Origin: Pseudomonadota bacterium
GTDB taxonomy: Bacteria > Pseudomonadota > Alphaproteobacteria > Rhizobiales > Xanthobacteraceae
Direction of reading: 5' to 3'
DNA: 5,156 bases
Assembly (NCBI GenBank): GCA_023449855.1
Contig: JAEXHR010000396.1
Span: 1-5,156, forward strand
In this document: positions 1 through 5,085 of the stretch, piece after piece
Position numbering within the stretch: the stretch's first letter is position 1
How the letters are laid out: each line of letters starts with the position of its first letter
The notes under the pieces: model-generated
The model's input: only the letters and a program-made list of their open reading frames with translations
Databases searched by the model: none
What the model was told of the DNA's origin: nothing
Made by a program: the position numbers and the translations under genes

Positions 1-12
1 GCGGGAAATGTG

Positions 13-435
13 TCAGGCAATGCGCTTTCCTTCCTGATCGAGAACCTGTTCACCGTCCTCCTTGAAGAACGGCCCCTTGAAGGTGTCGGGCAGGATGTCG
101 AGCACCGCTTCGGACGGGCGGGCGAGCCGGGTGCCGAGCGGTGTCACGACGAAGGGTCGATTGATCAGGATCGGCGTCGCGATCATCGCGTCGAGCAACT
201 GCTCGTCAGTCAGGTCTGGGTTGTCCAGACCGAGTTCGGCATAAGACGTGCCTTTCTCGCGAATGGCTTCCCGAACGTTCAAGCCAGCGTCCGCAATCAT
301 CGTCGCAAGCTGCTCGCGCGCCGGCGGCTCCTGGAGATATTCGACAACGGTCGGTTCGATCCCGGCCGCGCGGATCAGCTCCAGCGTGTTGCGGGATGTT
401 CCGCAGGACGGGTTGTGGTAGACAATGGCATCCAT
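13..435 (-). CDS. arsC: Glutaredoxin-dependent arsenate reductase (ArsC, Spx/ArsC fold)
   Basis: This 140-residue cytoplasmic enzyme reduces arsenate to arsenite using glutathione and glutaredoxin. The N-terminus reads MDAIVYHNPSCGTSRNT, placing the catalytic cysteine at residue 11, equivalent to Cys12 of the E. coli plasmid R773 enzyme. Three arginines that bind the oxyanion in that family are present: R59 (in IREKGT), R93 (in ILINRP) and R106 (in GTRLARPSE). The segment TPLGTRLARPSE and the C-terminal KEDGEQV are typical, and the length is normal for the family. ATG at 435 was chosen because the homology begins there; longer upstream extensions run into the permease gene. The start lies 2 bases after the acr3 stop, with a modest GAAAGG ribosome-binding site inside acr3, so translational coupling is likely. 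It is the last ars gene visible, and only 12 bases of window follow its stop, so more genes may lie beyond the edge. Identification is very secure. Confidence 0.96.
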   Translation of the reverse strand: MDAIVYHNPSCGTSRNTLELIRAAGIEPTVVEYLQEPPAREQLATMIADAGLNVREAIREKGTSYAELGLDNPDLTDEQLLDAMIATPILINRPFVVTPLGTRLARPSEAVLDILPDTFKGPFFKEDGEQVLDQEGKRIA

Positions 436-437
436 GG

Positions 438-1496
438 TCAGTGCCTTTCGGTGACGGTGGTTCGGGAAACGGCGGGGGCAGCCTCGTACCAATCCTTCGA
501 GCGGTTCACGATCCACACGACCGACAACATCACCGGAACCTCGATCAGCACGCCGACGACGGTGGCGAGTGCTGCGCCGGACTGGAAGCCGAACAGGCTG
601 ATGGCTGCGGCAACTGCAAGCTCGAAGAAATTGCTGGCGCCGATCAGGGCTGACGGGCCGGCAATGCAATGCCGCTCACCGGTCATCCGGTTGAGTAGAT
701 AAGCCAGCCCGGAGTTCAGATAGACTTGGATCAGGATCGGCACGGCCAGCAATGCGATGACGGCCGGTTGGGCGATGATCTGCTCGCCCTGGAAGGCGAA
801 GAGAAGCACGAGCGTGGCGAGCAATGCGCCAAGCGACATCGGCTGAAGCCTGGCGAGCAAGCTATCGAGTGCGCGGGTGGTTCCATCAGCGGTCAGGCGG
901 CTTCGCAGCACCTGGGCGATGATGACAGGCACGACGATATAGAGTGCAACCGACAAGGCAAGCGTCGCCCAAGGCACAGTGATGGCTGACAGGCCGAGCA
1001 GCAAGCCGACGATCGGGGCGAACGCCACGACCATAATCGCGTCGTTCAAGGCAACCTGCGAGAGGGTGAACAGCGGCTCGCCACGTGTCAGGTTCGACCA
1101 GACGAAGACCATGGCCGTGCAGGGCGCCGCGGCAAGGATGATCAGGCCCGCGATATAAGCGTCGATCTGGTCTGCCGGCAGATAGGGCCTAAATAGCCAG
1201 CCAACGAACAGCCATCCCAGGAGAGCCATCGAAAACGGTTTGATCGCCCAGTTAATGATCAGGGTGACACCGATCCCGCGCCAGTACGACCCGACCTGTG
1301 CCAGCGATCGGAAATCAATCTTCAGCAGCATCGGAATGATCATCAACCAAATCAGGATCGCAACGGGGATGTTGACCTTGGCGATCTCGGCGCTACCGAT
1401 GACCTGGAAGACGCCGGGCATCAGGTGGCCGAGAGCAACGCCAACGGCGATGCAAAAGAAGACCCAGACAGTCAGGTATCGTTCAAATGTTGACAT
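438..1496 (-). CDS. arsB: ACR3-family arsenite efflux permease
   Basis: This 352-residue inner-membrane carrier exports arsenite (As(III)), using the proton-motive force, and completes detoxification after arsenate reduction. Hydropathy read by eye gives about ten membrane segments, near residues 8-26, 42-60, 76-100, 113-134, 150-168, 174-198, 222-236, 244-268, 280-302 and 308-330. The ACR3 signature AAAPCTAMVFVWSNL holds the conserved cysteine C126. IGASNFFELAVAAAISLFG holds the conserved glutamate E292. Equivalent Cys and Glu residues are essential in studied Acr3 proteins. The sequence matches ACR3 rather than the unrelated 12-segment ArsB family, although databases often use the symbol arsB for both. 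ATG at 1496 was chosen because MSTFERYLTVW begins the family homology and its first base is the last base of the upstream arsC stop (TGATG overlap). A purine-rich AGGGA lies 11 bases upstream. An open frame extending further upstream to 1763 is only a shadow of that arsC. Confidence 0.96.
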   Translation of the reverse strand: MSTFERYLTVWVFFCIAVGVALGHLMPGVFQVIGSAEIAKVNIPVAILIWLMIIPMLLKIDFRSLAQVGSYWRGIGVTLIINWAIKPFSMALLGWLFVGWLFRPYLPADQIDAYIAGLIILAAAPCTAMVFVWSNLTRGEPLFTLSQVALNDAIMVVAFAPIVGLLLGLSAITVPWATLALSVALYIVVPVIIAQVLRSRLTADGTTRALDSLLARLQPMSLGALLATLVLLFAFQGEQIIAQPAVIALLAVPILIQVYLNSGLAYLLNRMTGERHCIAGPSALIGASNFFELAVAAAISLFGFQSGAALATVVGVLIEVPVMLSVVWIVNRSKDWYEAAPAVSRTTVTERH

Positions 1497-2023
1497 CAGG
1501 CGGACTTTCCCTGCGGCGAGGTCGAACCTTCCATCGCGCCGATCTGGCGGAGTTTGGTCTCCAGCGCCAGTCGATCGATGGAGACGAGCGGCAGGTTTAC
1601 AAATGCGAGGATCCGGTTTTTGAGAAAGCGGGCTGCCTGCGCGAAGGCACGTTGCTTGTCGATGTCGAGGCCGGAGACCACGGCTGGATCTTCGACGCCC
1701 CAGTGGGCGGTCATCGGATGGCCGATCCACACGGGGCAGGCCTCGCCGGCCGCGCTGTCGCAAACCGTAAAGATGAAATCCATCTCCGGTGCACCAGGTG
1801 CGGCAAACACGTCCCAGCTCTTCGATGAAAGACCGGTCGATGGATAGCCAAGCGTCTCTAGTTCCTTCAGTGCAAGGGGGTTGACCTCACCCTTTGGCTG
1901 GCTACCAGCGGAGTATGCCCTGAAGCGGCCGTCGCCCTCTTTGTTAAGGATGGATTCTGCGAGAATAGAGCGAGCGGAATTGCCCGTGCAGAGGAACAGC
2001 ACGTTGTAGGTCTTGTCAGTCAT
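1496..2023 (-). CDS. arsC: Low-molecular-weight phosphatase-type arsenate reductase (ArsC)
   Basis: This 175-residue cytoplasmic protein belongs to the low-molecular-weight tyrosine phosphatase fold and reduces arsenate to arsenite. The anion-binding P-loop is LCTGNSARS, with nucleophile C12 and R18 (the C-x5-R-S pattern). A second redox region, VCDSAAGEACPVW, supplies C88 and C96, which can serve in the disulfide relay that separates arsenate reductases from plain phosphatases. HWGVEDP carries the likely general acid D112. The spacing between the two later cysteines (seven residues) is one more than in the S. aureus pI258 enzyme, so I cannot say whether thioredoxin or glutathione/mycothiol-like thiols recycle it. 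The C-terminus beyond about residue 150 is a variable tail. ATG at 2023 lies 15 bases after the acetyltransferase stop, and only a weak GGA precedes it, suggesting coupled translation. The operon thus codes for a second arsenate reductase, unrelated in fold to the one at 13-435. Confidence 0.95.
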   Translation of the reverse strand: MTDKTYNVLFLCTGNSARSILAESILNKEGDGRFRAYSAGSQPKGEVNPLALKELETLGYPSTGLSSKSWDVFAAPGAPEMDFIFTVCDSAAGEACPVWIGHPMTAHWGVEDPAVVSGLDIDKQRAFAQAARFLKNRILAFVNLPLVSIDRLALETKLRQIGAMEGSTSPQGKSA

Positions 2024-2038
2024 GGTTCTGGTCCGTGG

Positions 2039-2482
2039 TTAGCTCGGCGGCTTGATCAGCTTCATGATCGTCGCAGAGGATGGGCAGATTGAGGAAAGCT
2101 GTCGGGTGGCCAGCACGGCTGACGGCACGCTGTCGCGAGCGACTTCAACAAACCCGATGCGTGAAAAGAATGCGGTCGCAGTCGTCGTCGCGAGATAGAC
2201 GTCGCTGCCAAGACCGGCACGGCCTAGTGTCGCCACAACGATATCGAGACCGATGCCTCGGCCGCGATGTGAGGGGAGCACAACTATCGACCTCAGAAGA
2301 GCGTCACTGGCACAGCGCTCAATTCCGGAAAAACCGTAAATCTCGCCTTCATTGGAACTGGCCCTGAAGAAGGTGCGTCCTTCATCCTCGATATCGTCTG
2401 TTGGCAACGCCGCTTCGACGAGGGTAGCGCGGAGATCCAGATCGCTGCCAGCTATCTCGCTCAGTTGGATCCCGCTCAGCAC
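2039..2482 (-). CDS. arsN2: GNAT-family N-acetyltransferase, ArsN2-like
   Basis: This 147-residue soluble protein has the GNAT fold. Motif A is visible as LRSIVVLPSHRGRGIGLDIV (residues 63-82), with the acetyl-CoA pyrophosphate loop HRGRGIG. A motif-B-like segment, AFFSRIGFVEVAR, lies at residues 104-116. Small acetyltransferases of this type in ars operons are classed as ArsN2. The related ArsN1 acetylates the organoarsenical antibiotic arsinothricin, but the substrate of ArsN2-type proteins is not settled and cannot be deduced here. I chose GTG at 2482 rather than TTG at 2503: a strong GGAGG (2490-2494) sits 7 bases before the GTG, and the family homology starts just after. The GTG overlaps the last codons of arsR out of frame, so the two genes are translationally coupled. 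The assignment to GNAT is firm; the ArsN2 label rests on motif, size and context. Confidence 0.87.
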   Translation of the reverse strand: MLSGIQLSEIAGSDLDLRATLVEAALPTDDIEDEGRTFFRASSNEGEIYGFSGIERCASDALLRSIVVLPSHRGRGIGLDIVVATLGRAGLGSDVYLATTTATAFFSRIGFVEVARDSVPSAVLATRQLSSICPSSATIMKLIKPPS

Positions 2483-2829
2483 GGCTTCGCCTCCGGAGCG
2501 CAACAGGGAGTCAGCTGAGCGATGAGCGGGGCGCAGAGTTCCGTCGAGCCGCCACAGCAGTCCTTAAGCAGAAACAAGGTAAGATCGCGCAGGCCATCAA
2601 GGTCAGCCCGGTAGATTATCGAGCGGCTCTGTCGCTCACTCTTCACAAGCCCGGCGCGTAACAATGTAGCCAGGTGCGCTGACATCGTATTTTGCGGCAC
2701 GTCGATTAGTCGCGCGAGTTCCCCTGCAGGAACGCCATCCGGTTCGTGCCGTACGAGCAGCCGAAACGTCTCAAGTCGGGTGTTCTGTGCCAAGGCCGCG
2801 AGGGCCGATATCGCGCTGCTGCTTTCCAT
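2476..2829 (-). CDS. arsR: ArsR/SmtB-family arsenite-responsive repressor
   Basis: This 117-residue winged-helix DNA-binding protein most likely represses the ars operon and releases DNA on binding As(III). The helix-turn-helix covers about residues 34-62 (PAGELARLIDVPQNTMSAHL), followed by the wing SERQSRSIIYRAD at about 64-76. The inducer site is probably the C-terminal cysteine cluster C91, C92 and C99 (in KDCCGGSTELCAP). It resembles the CC-x5/6-C arrangement of Acidithiobacillus ferrooxidans ArsR rather than the ELCVCDL site in the recognition helix of the R773 type. Three more cysteines follow: C109, C110 and C117. ATG 2829 is the first usable start, because an in-frame TGA lies upstream at 2862-2860 with no ATG, GTG or TTG between. 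No proper Shine-Dalgarno precedes it, so translation may be leaderless. A dyad next to the start suggests autoregulation. It is the first gene of the operon. Confidence 0.95.
   Translation of the reverse strand: MESSSAISALAALAQNTRLETFRLLVRHEPDGVPAGELARLIDVPQNTMSAHLATLLRAGLVKSERQSRSIIYRADLDGLRDLTLFLLKDCCGGSTELCAPLIAQLTPCCAPEAKPC
2490..2494 (-). promoter_or_regulatory. Ribosome-binding site deciding the GTG start of arsN2
   Basis: GGAGG on the minus strand lies within the 3' end of arsR, 7 bases before GTG 2482. No comparable site precedes the TTG at 2503, so it settles the start of the acetyltransferase. Confidence 0.75.
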
Positions 2830-2852
2830 ATATCCAGAGTAATGGATATAAT
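2823..2852 (+). promoter_or_regulatory. Candidate promoter for the recombinase genes
   Basis: A perfect TATAAT (2847-2852) faces the recombinase genes, with TTTCCA (2823-2828; four of six consensus bases) 18 bases upstream. A start near 2859 would give a leader of roughly 100 bases before ATG 2958. The TATAAT overlaps the right arm of the putative ArsR operator. AT-rich DNA yields TATAAT by chance, and the -35 falls inside arsR, so this is tentative. Confidence 0.35.
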
Positions 2853-2856
2853 ATGG
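2826..2856. promoter_or_regulatory. Candidate ArsR operator (dyad)
   Basis: TATATCCA (2829-2836) and TGGATATA (2843-2850) form a perfect 8-base inverted repeat around the 6-base spacer GAGTAA. An outer pair, CCATAT (2826-2831) and ATATGG (2851-2856), extends the symmetry with a one-base offset. ArsR-family dimers bind such AT-rich dyads, and this one touches the first base of the arsR start codon, where repressor binding would block transcription initiation. The symmetry is seen directly; ArsR binding is inferred. Confidence 0.72.
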
Positions 2857-2863
2857 TTGTCAA
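2836..2863 (-). promoter_or_regulatory. Candidate arsR operon promoter
   Basis: On the minus strand a perfect TTGACA (2863-2858) is followed after 16 bases by TACTCT (2841-2836), a weak -10 hexamer. Transcription starting about 7 bases later would begin at the A of the arsR ATG, giving a leaderless mRNA. This fits the lack of a Shine-Dalgarno sequence. The -35 is convincing; the -10 is weak and the exact start is a guess. The dyad operator fills the space between the -35 and the gene. Confidence 0.5.
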
Positions 2864-2957
2864 TACCGCGACCGCGGCTATCGGATCGCTATCGCGGGCC
2901 TATTACATTACAGCAGTTTTGAGGTGAAATTTGTGGCTCCAACAAGAGGAGCGCCAA
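2857..2957. other. Spacer with short repeats; probable left edge of the recombinase element
   Basis: This stretch has no gene. It contains CCGCGA followed directly by CCGCGG (2866-2877), and GCTATCG twice (2877-2883 and 2888-2894), 11 bases apart or about one helical turn. CGCGG (2893-2897) can pair with CCGCG (2866-2870 or 2872-2876). ATTACATTACA (2902-2912) repeats TTACA. The element end and recombinase-binding sites would be expected near here, but a matching right end is outside the window, so no border is assigned. Confidence 0.35.
2944..2950 (+). promoter_or_regulatory. Ribosome-binding site of the first recombinase
   Basis: AAGAGGA lies 7 bases before ATG 2958. It supports 2958 as the original start and shows that the ancestral gene began in a different frame from the long open frame that starts at 2924. 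Confidence 0.7.
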
Positions 2958-4150
2958 ATGGAACCATTAAACAAAACGATCAATTGCCTCGATTGCTATA
3001 TTGGCTCATTCGAAGAAAGTCTCTCCGCCAAGAACTACAAGCCGGTAACACTGGAAAATTATCGCCACAACCTGAGGCGTCTTGGCAGGTTGATGGAGAT
3101 CGAGGGCATCGCACCGTCGGATCTGACCGCGGAACTTGCTTTCGAATTGGGACTGCGACTGCCAATGGCGCCGAAAGCCCAGATCAAGCTTCCCAATCTT
3201 GCGAGGCGATTCTTCCAGTACCTGATCGAAATCGGCGTGGCGGAGCGACCACCGCTCACTGCGGCAGAGGCCGAACGCCACGAGCTTCTCGGCAACCTCG
3301 AGATCTATCTATTGCGACAACGCGGGCTCAGCCCACGATCTTCTTGGCTCATCGCTTCGGAGATGGTGATCTCGATCTCGGCGCACTGGTCTCCCGCGAC
3401 GTCGTTGCGTTCATGGAGCATGTTATCGCGCGCAAGACACCTTACCGCGACAAGACGCTATCCACGCATCTGCGTTGCTTCTTCCAGTATTTGTTCGCCC
3501 AAGGACTCACCACCTCAAACCTCGCACTCTGCGTACCGAGGGTACACAAGCCGTGGGGCTCGAGACTTCCGCGCTATCTGTCGCCCGATGAAGTGGAGGC
3601 CGTTCTGGCATCGGTCGCGACCAATCCGCGGCGGGGCGCCCGCGACCATGCAATGTTGCTCTTGATGGCGAGGCTGGGCATGCGAGCACCCGAGGTTATG
3701 GCAGTTCAGCTTGATGACATCGACTGGCGAACCGGGCAGATTCTGGTTCGCGGGAAAGGACAACGCCATGATCGGCTGCCAATCCCGCCAGACGTGGGAG
3801 AGGCGATCAGCACGTATTTGCGCGAGGAACGGACTTCAACGACAACGCGGACTCTGTTCGTCAGTCACCGAGCGCCCAACCGTCCGTTTAAGGACAGCCA
3901 GATCATCAACTCGATCCTGCGGGAAGCTTTTGCGGCGACCGGAGTGAAGCCACCGACGCCCTATGTAGGAACGCACGTCCTGCGTCATAGTCTTGCGACA
4001 AACCTGGTTCGCTCCGGGGCATCGTTGGATGAGATCGGCGATCTGTTGCGGCACAGATCACGCGCGACGACCATGATTTATGCAAAGCTCGACACGGACG
4101 GTTTGCGCTCCATTGCACAGCCGTGGCCGATTGCGGAGGCTGCACGATGA
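2958..4150 (+). pseudogene. Tyrosine recombinase A of a RIT-like trio, broken by a frameshift or small deletion
   Basis: The gene once coded for a site-specific tyrosine recombinase of about 400 residues. Residues 1-127 (2958-3338) read well from ATG 2958 behind a good ribosome-binding site, ending YLLRQRGLSPR. The homology then continues in the frame one base back, from TIFLAHRFGDGDLDLGAL (from about 3335) to TGA 4150. Family members usually have about ten more residues between GLSPRTI and FLAHRFGD, so a deletion of 3n+1 bases, perhaps about 31, is more likely than a single-base loss. Two core-binding (SAM-like) segments are visible, each with an FFQYL motif. The catalytic set is complete: Arg (codon 3683), Lys (3755), H-V-L-R (3974-3985), His (4052) and Tyr (4079), with His-to-Tyr spacing of nine. 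No slippery heptamer is seen at the junction, which argues against programmed frameshifting. A continuous frame from GTG 2924 to 4150 gives 408 codons, but its first ~137 residues are out-of-frame sequence. The stop overlaps the next start (ATGA). Confidence 0.82.
4135..4139 (+). promoter_or_regulatory. Ribosome-binding site deciding the start of recombinase B
   Basis: GGAGG lies 7 bases before ATG 4147, inside the 3' end of recombinase A. It favours 4147 over the in-frame GTG at 4123. Confidence 0.7.
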
Positions 4151-5085
4151 GCCTTCTCGATGAACAGCAGCGCTACCTCAGCATCAGACGACGGCTGGGC
4201 GCCGATTTGAGCACGGAAGAACGCATCTTGCGTCGCTTCACCACCTTTGCCGACAAGGACGGCGCGGAATATGTCGACACCAGATTGATCATGCGCTGGC
4301 TGGAGAGCCTTCCCGCCGCCAGTGCCGGAACACGGGGCGCTCGCTTCCGGGTGGCCCGTCAATTTGCCCTCTGGTTGCACGGGATGGATTCGCGACACGA
4401 GGTTCCGCCCCAAGGCTTGGTGCCCGCACATGTCCAGCGGGTGCATCCACACATCTACAGCGACGCCGAAATCTTCGCGATTGTCGAGCGTACCAAAACG
4501 TTGCCCTCGGTTTACGGCATGCGCGGGTTGACCTGCTCGACGCTCTTCGGCCTGATTGCCGTGACAGGGCTTCGGATTAACGAGGCCCTGCGTCTCGACC
4601 AGGCAGATCTTGATATCGAGACCGGCGTTCTTCGTGTTCGCTTCGGCAAACTTGGCAAGGAACGATTGTTGCCGCTGGATCGAACGGTCGTTCAGCAGCT
4701 CGAACGCTACGGCCGTGAGCGGGACAGGTTGTTGGGTCGCAGGTCAGAAGCGATGTTCGTCACGTGCGAGGGCCATCGCCTCGGCGACTGTGGCGCACGC
4801 TATAACTTCGCGCTGGTCTGCCAGCAGATCGGTTTGAGGCAGAGACAAAGCCAAAAGCGTCATGGACGCGGGCCGCGCATCCATGACCTTCGCCATACCT
4901 TTGCGGTTCGCACGATGCTGAACTGGTATCGTTCCGGCCAGGACGTCGGGCGCGAAATGATCAAGCTCACCACATGGCTTGGTCACGCAAGCCCCGCCAA
5001 TACCTATTGGTATCTGGAAGCCGTGCCAGAATTGCTGGAATTGGCTTCCGCCCGGATCATGAGTTCGGCGGAGAAAGAGCAATGA
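4147..5085 (+). CDS. Tyrosine recombinase B of a RIT-like trio
   Basis: This 312-residue protein is an apparently intact site-specific tyrosine recombinase that would cut and rejoin DNA through a 3'-phosphotyrosine link. The N-terminal core-binding domain covers about residues 1-95 and the catalytic domain about 100-305. Visible catalytic residues are R143 (TGLRINEAL), K168 or K171 (FGKLGKERLLP), H246 and R249 (HDLRHTF), H280 (WLGHAS) and nucleophile Y289 (TYWYLEAVPEL), with the usual nine-residue His-to-Tyr spacing. ATG 4147 was chosen because it overlaps the preceding stop as ATGA and has GGAGG (4135-4139) 7 bases upstream; a GTG at 4123 is less likely. The upstream frame feeds ribosomes into this start, so the break in recombinase A may affect its expression only if translation of A ends early. 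The stop overlaps the next gene's start in the same way. Its position as the middle gene of three matches RitB-type proteins; that label is inferred. Confidence 0.93.
   Translation: MSLLDEQQRYLSIRRRLGADLSTEERILRRFTTFADKDGAEYVDTRLIMRWLESLPAASAGTRGARFRVARQFALWLHGMDSRHEVPPQGLVPAHVQRVHPHIYSDAEIFAIVERTKTLPSVYGMRGLTCSTLFGLIAVTGLRINEALRLDQADLDIETGVLRVRFGKLGKERLLPLDRTVVQQLERYGRERDRLLGRRSEAMFVTCEGHRLGDCGARYNFALVCQQIGLRQRQSQKRHGRGPRIHDLRHTFAVRTMLNWYRSGQDVGREMIKLTTWLGHASPANTYWYLEAVPELLELASARIMSSAEKEQ

Noticed and set aside
1..12. Start of a further ars gene (such as arsH) after arsC
   Set aside because: Twelve bases contain no minus-strand start codon, so nothing can be supported.
10..702. Long plus-strand open frame over arsC and acr3
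   Set aside because: It is antisense to two clearly recognisable genes, its composition is rich in Arg and Gly, and it has no domain. It is a GC-rich shadow frame.
438..1763. A 441-codon frame that extends the ACR3 gene upstream
   Set aside because: The extra N-terminal part lies antiphase within the phosphatase-type arsC and has no membrane or ACR3 homology. The permease homology starts at ATG 1496, which overlaps the arsC stop.
2829..2850. The dyad read as a transcription terminator
   Set aside because: The arms are AT-rich with no following T run on either strand. The site sits at a start codon between divergent genes, which fits an operator.
2866..2897. CRISPR-like or tandem repeat array
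   Set aside because: There are only two copies of a 7-base motif and no spacer structure, so at most these are protein-binding sites.
2924..3334. N-terminal part of the 408-codon frame as a genuine protein start
   Set aside because: It matches no recombinase N-terminus and lacks a ribosome-binding site at GTG 2924, whereas ATG 2958 in the other frame has AAGAGGA. It is kept only as a possible chimera.
3330..3347. Programmed -1 frameshift site
   Set aside because: The direction is right, but there is no slippery heptamer and residues are missing relative to the family.
3339..3665. Continuation of the first recombinase frame beyond the junction
   Set aside because: After codon 127 the translation loses all family resemblance, while the other frame carries the catalytic motifs. 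It is a run-on.
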